39,053 nucleotides of DNA, taken from IMG/VR virus record IMGVR_UViG_3300010397_000036, positions 1-39,053 of that record; one strand, 5' to 3'. Below, piece by piece: positions 8,219-16,045 of the stretch (the first letter of the stretch is position 1; every line of letters starts with the position of its first letter). Below the pieces are notes generated by a model. It saw only the letters and a program-made list of their open reading frames with translations, was not told the origin of the DNA and made no database searches. The position numbers were made by a program, and so were the translations under genes. Source of the DNA: a virus.

Positions 8219-9202
8219 TCAACGATAGTTACCGGTCCGCTTGGCCTGTTCCTTCAGCTTGGCGTAGTCGGCGAGCAATTCCTTGCCCGTCTTCTTGGCG
8301 GCGCTGGTGAGGGTCACTTGACCACCCGTCCCGTTGCCACCGCCCACTGAAGAAAGAGATCGTCCAGCTTGTTGACCTTGCCTAAGGGTCTGTATCTTTT
8401 CAGCCGCTTTGTCAATATCGGCCTGTGTCGCGGCGATCTTCTCGTCAACCTTGTTGACGGTTGTCGCGCCGCCCTTGAAACCGCGCTTCTTGGCCAGTGA
8501 ATAGACCACCTCGGCCGGGTTGCGGTCGGCGTCCATGGCCTTCTTGGCCAGATTGATCAGGGTGGTGGCGAATTCCTTCTCAAGCTCCTGGCCCCTGAGG
8601 CCCTGTTCTTCCAACTCCTCCCGCACCGATTGACGGAAGTGCTTCACCGCATCGTCATAATCAGGGTTGTCGGCTTTGAACTCGACTTCGCCCTCAGCGA
8701 CCGAGGTGGCGAACGAGGTCATCGCCGTCTGCTGCTCACGCTGCGCGCGTTCGGCCTGCGTCTCGTCCTTCTGGCGCTTCATGAACTCGCGCAGCAAGGT
8801 CTTAACGGTGGTGATGTCCTCGATCGGGTCATCGTCATCGTCGCGCAACGACGACACCAGGCGCTCGATGGCGTCCTGCTCTTCGGCTTGGGCTGCTCGC
8901 TGCGCCTCCAGCCCAGCCAGACGCTCCTTCAGCTCGCGAGCCTCGCGGCGCGTCTCCTTCAGCGCGGTCTTGGTGTCGTTCCAGCGTTTCTCGACCTCTT
9001 CCGGCGCGAGAGGCTTGCGCTGCTCTAGCTTGGCTTCGTCGCCTTGCGCTTGCTCTTCTTCTCCGCCGGGCTGAGCGTCGGAGGTTTCGGGGCCTTGGTC
9101 TCGACCTGCGTACTTGGCCTCCAATGCCGCGTATTTGGCGTCATCGGCCGACGTATCCGGGGCCGGCGCGTTGTCCGAAACGTCGTTCTCGATGTCGCTC
9201 AT
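8219..9202 (-). CDS. Capsid scaffold protein
   Basis: The product has 327 aa, highly charged, with a disordered acidic start (SDIENDVSDNAPAPD), a long predicted coiled coil (about residues 65-165, rich in E, R, K and Q) and a basic C-terminus ending RTGNYR. This composition and the place between portal and capsid genes are those of phage scaffold proteins, which line the procapsid and leave before DNA fills it. The start overlaps the portal stop by one base. No protease motif is seen. Confidence 0.75.
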   Translation of the reverse strand: MSDIENDVSDNAPAPDTSADDAKYAALEAKYAGRDQGPETSDAQPGGEEEQAQGDEAKLEQRKPLAPEEVEKRWNDTKTALKETRREARELKERLAGLEAQRAAQAEEQDAIERLVSSLRDDDDDPIEDITTVKTLLREFMKRQKDETQAERAQREQQTAMTSFATSVAEGEVEFKADNPDYDDAVKHFRQSVREELEEQGLRGQELEKEFATTLINLAKKAMDADRNPAEVVYSLAKKRGFKGGATTVNKVDEKIAATQADIDKAAEKIQTLRQGQQAGRSLSSVGGGNGTGGQVTLTSAAKKTGKELLADYAKLKEQAKRTGNYR

Positions 9203-11226
9203 CAGGAATATTCCTCTTGGGTCTTGGTGCGGTTCGAAAGGTCATTGACGATACGGTTTTCAATCTCGGCGACACGTGCGGCGTTTAGACGCGCGGCAGA
9301 GTCGGTCTCGACAGGATCGGTTTGCGCCGCGCCCGCGTGCTCGGCGGCTTGGGCCTGCTTAAGCTGCGCCCCGGCCGCCTTGTCGGCAACATCGGCTTGC
9401 GCGCCTTGCATCTGAAGCTGTTCGGCCGCCTGCTTCATCGGCGCTTGCGCCTGCTCGGCGGCCTCTTGCTGCTTTTCCTGATCGGTGATGATCTTGGCCA
9501 GTTTTGCCGACAGACCCGCCGGAAGTGGGCTGTATTTCGCCATCTCGGCCCAGAACGAGGCGGGCAGATCGGCATTGCTGAACAGCGGCATGAGCTGCGT
9601 CAGCATTTGGAAGGTCTGCACCTTCTGGTTCGGCGAGGCGGGTGCTTCGTCGACCACGATGTCGTATTCCATCGTGTCCTTCTCCAGCGCCAGCGGCACG
9701 TACTGCGGCGAGCCGTCCTCGCCGACGATCCGCACCAGCTTATCGGCCGGCAGGTACTTCTGAATGAGTTTCAGCAGCAGCCGGCCCTTCAGCTTCATGT
9801 AGCGCCTGCGCGCGTCGAAGAAAGCCGCCAGAATGCCATAGGTCTGCTGCTTACGCTGCTGCTCCAGCACGCCGGGCTGATCTCGGTCGGCGAGGCCGAG
9901 CATTTCCTGCGACACGCCCGTGACGTCGCGGATCGCGTCCACCGATGTCTGCATCATGCGATCGGAGCCCTGCGGATAGGCAGGAGCCTGCTTTTGGATG
10001 ATACGTGGATTGGTGCCCTGCAACGCGCCGTCATTGACCCAGGTAATGGCGTCGGCCTGGGCATAGGAGGCTTCGAAGTTGCGGATGTCCTCGACCGCCC
10101 CCTCCTCCACCATGACGCCGCCCTTGGCGTTGGAGTTGATGATGTGAAGGATCTGGCTGAAGAACTTGTTGGCGAACTTCTGCGGGTCCTTCATCGGCCG
10201 AACGAGGCCGTAAAACGTCCCCTTGTTGCGGTCACGCTTGCCGGTGATCGCCTTGTAGGTGAAGTCGCCGACGTCGATCTCCTCCACCTCCATGATCTGG
10301 GGGCCGTTGGTGAAGGCGCGGTAATAGACGCGGCGCGACTGCTTGACGGCGTCGAGGTTCGGATTCGCCTCCAGCGCCTCGGCGTGCTCGTCCGTGGTCA
10401 GCGTGACGATCTTGCCTTCGATCGCGGCGAGATGGGTCGTCTCGTTTTCGTACCATTGCCACTCACAGACGACGACGTCGCCCTTGTCGTTGTCGCCAAG
10501 CTCGCCATGGGTGTAGCGCACACGCGGATCAACGACCGTGACGCGCTTGCCGTCGTTCTCATCGCCCGTGGGGGAGAAGCCGGGCCATAGCTCCTCGAAT
10601 TCCTCCTCGTCCATGTGCTTTTCGCGCTTGAGAAAGCGCGCGTCGGCGAAACAGGCCTTGCGATTGCCGGGGTCGAACAAGATCTCCAGCGGGTCGATGC
10701 GGTCGCAGATGATACTGACCTCACCGTTGACCGTGTCGGGGCGCGTCTCGGTCACTCCCACGCCGCAGATCAGGCAGTCCCGGAAGGCATCCGAGTCCTC
10801 CTCGTTACCGTCGCACTCGCCCATCTCATACTCAGCGCCCTGCGTCAGGATCTCACTGACGGCGCTGTCGCCCACTTCACGGGGGAAATACTGGATCTGT
10901 TGCCGACCCTGGATCTCAGCGCCGGCAACCGCGTCGATGGTCGGTTGAATGCGGTTGAAGGTGGTCGGGATGCGAAGCTTCTCCTCCATCTCGGAGATTT
11001 CATTGTCCGTCCACTGACGGCCCGCCACGAGGTCGAAGCACTCTTTGGCCTCTGACAGCCATTCGGAGTAATGACCGTCGAGCTTGCGACGCCAGCGCGC
11101 GAACTTGGCGAGAAGCGACTCCTCGTCCGTTCCGAACCGGCTGTAGAAATCGGGGTCGGTGACAGCCTGGGGCGGTGCGTTGTTCGCGCTCTCGCCGACT
11201 TCGTTATCTTCGTCGAGGTCGATCAT
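9202..11226 (-). CDS. Portal protein, P22-like family
   Basis: The product has 674 aa. The N-terminal block (LAGRQWTDNEI), IPTTFNRIQPTIDAVAGAE and the central ICDRIDPLEILFDP are hallmarks of the podovirus portal family. A C-terminal coiled-coil 'barrel' (about residues 585-660) is rich in Gln and Ala. Twelve copies would form the DNA channel at one capsid vertex and bind the terminase. It sits between the terminase block and the scaffold gene, overlapping the 105-aa gene by four bases. Confidence 0.85.
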   Translation of the reverse strand: MIDLDEDNEVGESANNAPPQAVTDPDFYSRFGTDEESLLAKFARWRRKLDGHYSEWLSEAKECFDLVAGRQWTDNEISEMEEKLRIPTTFNRIQPTIDAVAGAEIQGRQQIQYFPREVGDSAVSEILTQGAEYEMGECDGNEEDSDAFRDCLICGVGVTETRPDTVNGEVSIICDRIDPLEILFDPGNRKACFADARFLKREKHMDEEEFEELWPGFSPTGDENDGKRVTVVDPRVRYTHGELGDNDKGDVVVCEWQWYENETTHLAAIEGKIVTLTTDEHAEALEANPNLDAVKQSRRVYYRAFTNGPQIMEVEEIDVGDFTYKAITGKRDRNKGTFYGLVRPMKDPQKFANKFFSQILHIINSNAKGGVMVEEGAVEDIRNFEASYAQADAITWVNDGALQGTNPRIIQKQAPAYPQGSDRMMQTSVDAIRDVTGVSQEMLGLADRDQPGVLEQQRKQQTYGILAAFFDARRRYMKLKGRLLLKLIQKYLPADKLVRIVGEDGSPQYVPLALEKDTMEYDIVVDEAPASPNQKVQTFQMLTQLMPLFSNADLPASFWAEMAKYSPLPAGLSAKLAKIITDQEKQQEAAEQAQAPMKQAAEQLQMQGAQADVADKAAGAQLKQAQAAEHAGAAQTDPVETDSAARLNAARVAEIENRIVNDLSNRTKTQEEYS

Positions 11227-11540
11227 CCCAGCGCCTTCCGAACGGCCTTCATGCCGTGAACCTTGATGGCCTTCTGCACGACGGGCGAAGGCATGTTGCG
11301 GTTGATCTGGTCGAGCACGCGAGCCTTCCAGTCGTTTAGGACGATCAGGACGCTATCGCGCGACGCGGTGACGGTCTCGACCTCGACGCCCTTCGACCAT
11401 GGCAACGTCTCGTGCGGGATGATGTCGAACACGAAGATGATACGGTCGCCAAAGTCGACCGGGGTGGCGGCGACGAGCTTAGGGCTACCAATGTCGCGGG
11501 CGACGCTGTCGGCCTTCTCCTGCGGGGTCACAGCGCCCAT
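11223..11540 (-). CDS. Conserved hypothetical protein upstream of portal
   Basis: The product has 105 aa with alternating strands and helices (FGDRIIFVFDIIP, then a C-terminal basic helix). No domain is recognised. It overlaps the 80-aa gene and, by four bases, the portal start, so it is probably co-translated with head genes. Confidence 0.6.
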   Translation of the reverse strand: MGAVTPQEKADSVARDIGSPKLVAATPVDFGDRIIFVFDIIPHETLPWSKGVEVETVTASRDSVLIVLNDWKARVLDQINRNMPSPVVQKAIKVHGMKAVRKALG

Positions 11541-11770
11541 CCGTTCATCTCGTCAACCATGGCGTCGCTCTGCTGTCGCGCCGTGTCGGTACCGTAGTTC
11601 GCCGTGCTGATCGTGCGCTCCTGGCGCGGGCCGCAGGGGCGTCGCATCGAGAAGGTGACGACGGTAAGCTCTTGGCGCGTCTCGGGCGCAAACTCCCAGA
11701 TGCGCCCGAGCGTGTCCATCTTGCTGCGCCCCTCACGGTATTGGAACCCCTCCCAGGCCTCTTCCTTCAT
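11528..11770 (-). CDS. Small protein (80 aa), C-terminal part of a longer open frame
   Basis: The product starts MKEEAWEGFQYREGR and ends DEMNGWAL. Codon use here is G/C-rich at third positions, unlike the stretch of the same frame above it. The frame is open as far as 12208, so automatic callers would make one 226-aa gene. The start at 11770 lies just after the stop of the 58-aa gene (11776), which fits a separate coupled gene, although the ribosome site is weak. Function unknown. Confidence 0.5.
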   Translation of the reverse strand: MKEEAWEGFQYREGRSKMDTLGRIWEFAPETRQELTVVTFSMRRPCGPRQERTISTANYGTDTARQQSDAMVDEMNGWAL

Positions 11771-12208
11771 AGCGGCTAGTTCATGGCCTGTAATGAGTGA
11801 GAAAACAGGTAGTTCTTTTGCGCTTGCGCCTGCTCCCGCGTCATCCTCGGCCAGAGCTGAGGCTCTGGGATCTGCATCGCTCGGTACTTCCCCCGCTCCC
11901 GAAACCGCTCGTTCCGCTTCATCAGCGACAGCATGTTCTTCATATTGATCATGGGTTAGGTCTCCAGAAAGCTGGCGATCCATGACTTCGCTGTCAGGTT
12001 CGATATCAGCTGCTGCCGCAAACGCTCCAAGCGCTGCTCTGGCGTCAGCTTCTTCCATGCCTCCCAATAGGCCGCCCGCTCCTTCCGAAACGCCCTCAAC
12101 TCCCGCCGCCGAGCGTTCTTCTCCTCGCATGTCATAGGCGTGGATGTTCTCCACAGGCAATGGATGCTTACGCGGACGGCCGGGCTTGCGCTTCGTAGGC
12201 TGGTTCAT
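11528..12208 (-). CDS. Alternative 226-aa open frame beginning with an AT-hook-like motif
   Basis: ATG at 12208 overlaps the stop of the 51-aa gene (ATGA), which supports this start. The first residues (TKRKPGRPRKHP) contain the GRP core of an AT-hook, a minor-groove DNA-binding motif. From about 12135 to 11771 the third codon positions lose their G/C bias and the product becomes an Ala/Gly/Glu/Asp-rich low-complexity stretch, while the +1 frame is G/C-biased and reads as normal protein. Either the N-terminal 25 residues join the +1 frame by a frameshift, or two other genes overlap a fortuitously open frame. Confidence 0.35.
   Translation of the reverse strand: MNQPTKRKPGRPRKHPLPVENIHAYDMRGEERSAAGVEGVSEGAGGLLGGMEEADARAALGAFAAAADIEPDSEVMDRQLSGDLTHDQYEEHAVADEAERAVSGAGEVPSDADPRASALAEDDAGAGASAKELPVFSLITGHELAAMKEEAWEGFQYREGRSKMDTLGRIWEFAPETRQELTVVTFSMRRPCGPRQERTISTANYGTDTARQQSDAMVDEMNGWAL
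11776..11952 (-). CDS. Small basic protein (58 aa)
   Basis: Too short for ordinary calling. ATG at 11952 lies four bases after the stop of the 59-aa gene. The product MINMKNMLSLMKRNERFRER and onward is basic and helix-prone, ending SHSLQAMN. Third codon positions are strongly G/C, as in the rest of the genome, whereas the overlapping long frame is not. Function unknown. A shorter start at Met4 is possible. Confidence 0.5.
   Translation of the reverse strand: MINMKNMLSLMKRNERFRERGKYRAMQIPEPQLWPRMTREQAQAQKNYLFSHSLQAMN
11956..12135 (-). CDS. Small helical charged protein (59 aa), or C-terminal part of a frameshifted AT-hook protein
   Basis: ATG at 12135 opens MTCEEKNARRRELRAFRKER; the product also has an AYWEAWKKLTPEQRLE helix and ends ASFLET. 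By hand about four fifths of its third codon positions are G or C, against under half in the overlapping 226-aa frame. A GGAGAA about 12 bases upstream could serve as ribosome site. It could also be reached by a +1 shift from the AT-hook start at 12208. Confidence 0.5.
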   Translation of the reverse strand: MTCEEKNARRRELRAFRKERAAYWEAWKKLTPEQRLERLRQQLISNLTAKSWIASFLET

Positions 12209-12360
12209 TCTTCAAGCACCTGAAAATACGACCAGCACTCGCAGCGAAAGATGGCGACGATATCGTTCGCCAGCTTGAGCACGAGATTGTTCGTCATGTC
12301 GGGCACCGCTTCGTCAGCCTCGATGTCGAACTGGCCCTTGTCGCAGAAGACGCGGATCAT
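12205..12360 (-). CDS. Small conserved protein (51 aa)
   Basis: The product starts MIRVFCDKGQFDIEADEAVP and has a C-R-C-E-C-W-like cysteine cluster (FRCECWSYF) near the end. ATGA overlaps join it to the genes on both sides (12357 and 12205). No family recognised. Confidence 0.6.
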   Translation of the reverse strand: MIRVFCDKGQFDIEADEAVPDMTNNLVLKLANDIVAIFRCECWSYFQVLEE

Positions 12361-12539
12361 GACTGGCACATAGGATTTTCAACCCGCTTGGACATTTCTA
12401 CTCCGATAGCCCTAGCTTTACCGGCGGTCTTCAATTTCGCATTAAGTCGTATAAGAATTTGCTCTTGCTCTTCAGTCCAACCGTCATCCGACAGCATCGC
12501 CGCTATCGCCATTTCCTCTGCATCGTTCAGGATGAACAT
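12357..12539 (-). CDS. Small helical protein downstream of large terminase (60 aa)
   Basis: ATG at 12539 overlaps the terminase stop (ATGA), so this start is preferred to the one at 12551. The product is mostly helical (WTEEQEQILIRLNAKLK) with an acidic first half. Function unknown. Confidence 0.55.
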   Translation of the reverse strand: MFILNDAEEMAIAAMLSDDGWTEEQEQILIRLNAKLKTAGKARAIGVEMSKRVENPMCQS

Positions 12540-14134
12540 CACACAGCCCATGCAGACGCGCGACGCTGCGTCGAACCAGCGTAGCGCGTTCGCGCCGGTT
12601 CTTCAATTCGCACCTTGACAGGGGCCGCGAAGGTCAGGGCAAGCGCGTCAGCGGCGTCCGGCGAGCGCATACCGCGCTTCTTGATGTCTTCCTTGCTCTC
12701 AAGGATCAACTCGCGGGCAGTGTTGTGCCGATAGCCTGGTGCGCAGAGATCGGCGTGCAGCGCATCCTCGTCGGGGATGTCGACACCAAGCGGATCTTGC
12801 AGCCAGGTCTTCATACGCATCCACATCTCAGCGCGGCGATTCTTGGCGCTCGGCAGCTTCGTGCCATCAGATCCAATTTTCGGGGGATCTTGAGGCGAGC
12901 CGCCGAAGCTGACGGCCTCAACGCATCGATCGTAGTGCTTGCCCCAATCACGCACGATTTGGATGAACTCGCCATAGCCACCGCCAACGTCAACGAACAC
13001 CTTGGCCGGCTCGTCTTCGTCGATGATGGTTCGAACCCAGTTCGCCTTGTCGACGGCGGTCAGCTTGTAACGACGCTCGGTCTTGATCAGCTGATTTCCG
13101 CGCCTCCAGGCGACCGCCGTGGCGTCGTCACCTTGTCCGGCTGGATCCATGCCGACCACCAGCGACCCCGGGCCATCGATCTCGCGCTTACGCGCCACCA
13201 TGACCAACTCAGTGTCGATAAAGGCGTCATGGCCCGTCGTCTGGAAGGCTTCTGCGGCGGTAGCTGGATATTCCTGTTTGAAGAGCTGAGCGCTGCCAAG
13301 CTCGACGATCTTGTCGCGTCGCCAGGCAATCTGTTCCAACGACAGTTCGTGCAGCGCCTGATATTCAGTCTCCTCTTCGTCGAGCACGAATCCGAACGGC
13401 ACGGGCGAGGCGTACTCATCAGACCAGAACCACGGCACGAAGATGGCTTGATATTCACCCTTTCCGGCTTCAGCCTCCTGCCAGCGCTTGTGAAACTCGC
13501 CGCCAATACCGTTCGCCGTGCTCTCAAGGATGATTTCGCTGCCATCGACCTTCGGCACGCCCTGAACGACGGCGGCGAAATGGTCCGAGGCGTTCGGCCA
13601 GAAGGCCACTTCACTGCCATGAAAGAGCTGCACGGTCGACGATCGGCCCACGCCCTTCGTCCCAGCCGTTCCGACGCTGTAGCCGCTATCCAGGGCGCTG
13701 AACGACAGCTCCTTAGCGTTTGAGGCGCTGGTAGGCTGAGCATGAGGATCGTTCTTGTGGTAGCGCTCCACCATCTTAAACAGCTTGTCGGTGGCGGCGG
13801 CCTCGTGCGTCAAGATGAAGCACTGAAAGCCGCCGGTCTTCGTCACTTTCCAGTAGAACCGCGCGCCAATGAGCGTGGATGCTCCCTGCTGACGGCCCTT
13901 AAGAATCAGCGCGCGGACACGGCCAGTACGCTCAAGCTGTTCATCGAGGCGGGAGTTGATGTAGCGCTGCGCTCGATTGAGCGTGAAGGGCATCAGTGCG
14001 CCCTCTTTCGGGCGGATCTTTAGCCGCGTATGCGCGAAGTACTCGAAATCGACGGAAGCCCGCACCTTGTCGGCACGGGCTTGTTTTTCGTCGAGGAGGG
14101 CTAACAGCTCTAGCTTTTTCTCGCGGGTGAGCAT
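12539..14134 (-). CDS. terL: Terminase large subunit
   Basis: The product has 531 aa. The N-terminal ATPase has a Walker A-like KGRQQGAST at about 79-87 and a Walker B strand EIILESTAN at about 200-208. The C-terminal nuclease has the RNase H-like acidic residues expected of this family: Asp330 in VVGMDPAG, Asp382 in VFVDVGGG and Asp493/Asp496 in SPDAADAL. Together they pump DNA through the portal and cut concatemers. Length is normal. The small subunit is about 2 kb upstream, separated by small genes and a tRNA-like element. Confidence 0.92.
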   Translation of the reverse strand: MLTREKKLELLALLDEKQARADKVRASVDFEYFAHTRLKIRPKEGALMPFTLNRAQRYINSRLDEQLERTGRVRALILKGRQQGASTLIGARFYWKVTKTGGFQCFILTHEAAATDKLFKMVERYHKNDPHAQPTSASNAKELSFSALDSGYSVGTAGTKGVGRSSTVQLFHGSEVAFWPNASDHFAAVVQGVPKVDGSEIILESTANGIGGEFHKRWQEAEAGKGEYQAIFVPWFWSDEYASPVPFGFVLDEEETEYQALHELSLEQIAWRRDKIVELGSAQLFKQEYPATAAEAFQTTGHDAFIDTELVMVARKREIDGPGSLVVGMDPAGQGDDATAVAWRRGNQLIKTERRYKLTAVDKANWVRTIIDEDEPAKVFVDVGGGYGEFIQIVRDWGKHYDRCVEAVSFGGSPQDPPKIGSDGTKLPSAKNRRAEMWMRMKTWLQDPLGVDIPDEDALHADLCAPGYRHNTARELILESKEDIKKRGMRSPDAADALALTFAAPVKVRIEEPARTRYAGSTQRRASAWAV

Positions 14135-14139
14135 GGCGG

Positions 14140-14388
14140 CTAAATACGCCCCGGAAGCGAGCCCTTTGGCTTATTAGGCCGATCGACAATCCCGCGCCGG
14201 CGCTGGGCTGTGGCCCGCATGTTCCGCTTGGTGGCGACGCCGATCGGCTCGTCTTTCACTTCGCCCTGGTCGTCGACCGACACGAACACGATGTCATGAA
14301 CTAAGCCGCAATCGCAACAGGCCCAGCGCGTCGGCGTGCCGCTTTGGACTTCAAAGCCTTCGCCGTCATATCGCTGAACATAGCGCAC
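14140..14388 (-). CDS. Zinc-ribbon-like small protein (82 aa)
   Basis: The product has RWACCDCGLVHDIVF, a CxxC-type metal knuckle, followed by a basic tail (RRRGIVDRPNKPKGS). A second cysteine pair is missing, so metal binding is uncertain. It ends six bases before the large terminase start, so the two are probably coupled. Confidence 0.55.
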   Translation of the reverse strand: MRYVQRYDGEGFEVQSGTPTRWACCDCGLVHDIVFVSVDDQGEVKDEPIGVATKRNMRATAQRRRGIVDRPNKPKGSLPGRI

Positions 14389-14392
14389 GAAG

Positions 14393-14503
14393 CTACCGCT
14401 TGTTCGTCACTGCGTTGGACTTCTGCTTCTTCGACAGGTTGAACGGCAACGACGGGCCGCTCGACTTGCCGTTCTTGCCGGGGAGCTTGGTGCTGTTTTT
14501 CAT
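14393..14503 (-). CDS. Basic peptide (36 aa)
   Basis: ATG at 14503 overlaps the stop of the 106-aa gene by ATGA. The product MKNSTKLPGKNGKSSGPSLP and onward is Lys/Ser/Gly-rich, with net positive charge and likely disorder. An 85-aa frame on the same strand (14301-14558) is the competing reading, but this one fits the gene chain better. Function unknown. Confidence 0.5.
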   Translation of the reverse strand: MKNSTKLPGKNGKSSGPSLPFNLSKKQKSNAVTNKR

Positions 14504-14820
14504 TGCTCAAGTCCGTATTGGTTGCTCGCCATGCCGCCTTTAACAATTTGTTGAGCACGGCATTTTTCCACGAAAGCGGCCTGTTCGGCCTTCGTGATCT
14601 CGGCCTTCTTTAGAGCCTCTACCGCGTAAGCTCCACACGCATCAAGCTCACCTGCGAACAGATACTTCTGCTCACCGTAAAGCTGTCCGACTACAACGTA
14701 GCCGCCATCCTCGCACGAAGAGATCGCTACGGCCGTGTAGTAGCTTCCATTGATGACATTCGATCCTACGCGACCAAGCCGACCAAAGACGGCGTCTGAA
14801 CTTTCAGAAGTGTCTCTCAT
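14500..14820 (-). CDS. Hypothetical protein (106 aa)
   Basis: The product has a beta-rich first half (SYYTAVAISSCEDGGYVVVG) and a helical second half (AVEALKKAEITKAEQAAFVEKC). GAGGAG lies directly against the ATG, closer than usual, so the start may be slightly wrong. No domain recognised. First in a short chain leading to the large terminase. Confidence 0.6.
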   Translation of the reverse strand: MRDTSESSDAVFGRLGRVGSNVINGSYYTAVAISSCEDGGYVVVGQLYGEQKYLFAGELDACGAYAVEALKKAEITKAEQAAFVEKCRAQQIVKGGMASNQYGLEQ

Positions 14821-14824
14821 CTCC

Positions 14825-14974
14825 TCAGCCCTTGTTCAGCACGGTCATGCCGCGCGGCGTCGACGGCTTGCCCTTGGCGTTCGGCACGGACGGGCCGCTG
14901 ATCGAAAACACGCGCCCGGCGCTGGCCGACTTGATCGTGCCGACCGGGCTCTTGGGGGCGAGGGGCGATTTCAT
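14825..14974 (-). CDS. Basic, low-complexity peptide (49 aa)
   Basis: ATG at 14974 is preceded by ACAGGAA. The product starts MKSPLAPKSPVGTIKSASAG and is Pro/Ser/Lys/Gly-rich, much like the 36-aa peptide at 14393. Both could be small DNA- or virion-binding peptides, but that is inference. It follows the tRNA-like element. Confidence 0.5.
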   Translation of the reverse strand: MKSPLAPKSPVGTIKSASAGRVFSISGPSVPNAKGKPSTPRGMTVLNKG

Positions 14975-15036
14975 GATCGTTCCTGTCGAGGGAAGTATGG
15001 CCCGACGATAGCACGGATTTCGGCGAGAGCAAGACG

Positions 15037-15154
15037 CTGCGGCGAAGCGGCGGGATTCGAACTCGCGGTTGCCGTCTTTTTCCACCGTGCGCGGTGATTG
15101 ACGGAAACTAGCGCACCAGAGGCCTTAAGCCACTCAGCAACGCGAACGCCGCAG
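15037..15154 (-). ncRNA. tRNA-like structured element (degenerate or non-canonical tRNA)
   Basis: On the minus strand CTGCGGCG at the 5' end pairs with CGCCGCAG at the 3' end (8 bp). Inside are a D-arm-like TGAGTGGCTTAAGG, nested stems CCGTC/GACGG and CACCG/CGGTG, and a T-arm-like hairpin whose loop is TTCGAAT (15050-15066). The D-arm, long variable region and TTCGAAT recall class II tRNAs (Ser/Leu/Tyr). I cannot place a 7-base anticodon loop with a U33 and purine 37, the canonical 7-bp acceptor does not form, and no CCA is encoded. It could be a decayed tRNA, a tRNA-derived attachment site, or an RNA mimic. Confidence 0.4.
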
Positions 15155-15330
15155 CAACAGAACGATAGCACGGTTTGCGCGGGTTGCAAGGTGGTCGCTG
15201 TGAGCCGGGCGACTAACCCCGACGCAGCGCTGATCGTCAATTCGGTGCAAAACCCCTGGACCGACCGTTGCTGGTTCGGGAGCCGGTAGAGCCGAAAGCC
15301 GCTTGATCACAGCACTAACGACTAAACACC
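15155..15330. other. Non-coding stretch upstream of the tRNA-like element
   Basis: With the tRNA-like element this forms a gap of about 350 bases without a convincing gene, between the gene starting at 14974 and the terminator at 15331. A minus-strand TTGCAA at about 15180, followed by TGCTAT, could be a weak promoter for the tRNA-like element. Nothing else is clear. Confidence 0.35.
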
Positions 15331-15363
15331 AAAAAGCCCCCGCCAGCAAGTGACGAGGGCTTT
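15331..15363 (-). terminator. Rho-independent terminator
   Basis: On the minus strand AAAGCCCTCG pairs with CGGGGGCTTT and runs into CTTTTT. It ends the transcript of the small-terminase block (genes from 17.2 down to 15.4 kb) before the tRNA-like element. This is the clearest intrinsic terminator in the leftward set. Confidence 0.8.
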
Positions 15364-15421
15364 CCGGGACAGAAGACGCAGGAGACGACGACCCGTGACG
15401 GTCAACGTTCAGACTACACCC

Positions 15422-15748
15422 CTAAACCTCAGGGTCAAGTCGGCCGGCGCTGTTCGGATCTTCGTTCGGGCCAATCTGCTTCTCGTAGTCGACAGCGCCC
15501 TTGCGCGGCGCGTTCGGGTCAGGCTGCGGACGGTCTGCATGCCGCCAGTTGTCGCCGTCTTCCTTCGGGGCGTTCTTGGCGGCCTGCTTCTGCGCCTTGG
15601 CGTTGTCGGTCTCGCGCTCGTCTTCCGCCTTCTTGGCTTCCTCGAACTTGGCCTGGCGGTCACGTTCGATCTGTTCCGGCGTGCGGGGGTCACCGGTCGT
15701 CGAATGAGGATCAGCCGGCTTGTCGGCGGGTTTCTGGGTCATGGCCAT
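15422..15748 (-). CDS. Charged, disordered protein (108 aa)
   Basis: The product starts MAMTQKPADKPADPHS. Its middle is dense in E, K, R, A and Q (QAKFEEAKKAEDERETDNAK), a probable short coiled coil, and the tail is Pro/Asn/Asp-rich. GGAGAG eight bases before ATG 15748 supports this start over the one at 15799. It is the last gene before the terminator. Composition resembles small scaffold or virion accessory proteins, but function is unknown. Confidence 0.55.
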   Translation of the reverse strand: MAMTQKPADKPADPHSTTGDPRTPEQIERDRQAKFEEAKKAEDERETDNAKAQKQAAKNAPKEDGDNWRHADRPQPDPNAPRKGAVDYEKQIGPNEDPNSAGRLDPEV

Positions 15749-15808
15749 GGCTTGGCTCTCCGTGAGTGTCTGCCGGTGGAACGCGTCACGACGTCGCATG
15801 GTTCAATC

Positions 15809-16045
15809 TCACTTAAGCTGGCTCATGAGTTCGCGATCCATCGCGCCACGGTACACCGCATCGCGATCCCGCTGCCCGATCTCCTCGAACAGCTCACGCA
15901 GCACGGCCGCCACGTCGTCGGGCACCTCCATGGCGTCAAGCTTGTAGGCCAGGTCGCGAACCTTCTCGGCCCACGTGTTGATTCGTGCGCCAGGGCGCGG
16001 CTCGCGAAGCCAACCGATCTGCGCGTGGTCGAGGTAGGTGTTCAT
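15809..16045 (-). CDS. Hypothetical protein downstream of small terminase (78 aa)
   Basis: The product is mainly helical (INTWAEKVRDLAYKLDAMEV, then LRELFEEIGQRDRDAVYRG). It overlaps the small terminase stop by four bases and is probably coupled to it. No family recognised. Confidence 0.6.
   Translation of the reverse strand: MNTYLDHAQIGWLREPRPGARINTWAEKVRDLAYKLDAMEVPDDVAAVLRELFEEIGQRDRDAVYRGAMDRELMSQLK

Noticed and set aside
9322-10590. 422-aa rightward open frame over the portal gene
   Set aside because: It is the mirror of the G/C-biased portal frame. The product is Arg/Leu/His/Val-rich without any motif.
12725-13723. 332-aa rightward frame over the large terminase
   Set aside because: Shadow of terL, whose motifs are clear.
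14301-14558. 85-aa leftward frame
   Set aside because: The 36-aa frame at 14393-14503 fits the ATGA chain, and this one has no ribosome site and overlaps two genes.
14971-15240. 89-aa frame reading AEWLKASGALVS and SSNPAAS
   Set aside because: This is the usual conceptual translation of a tRNA-like sequence, so the RNA element explains it.
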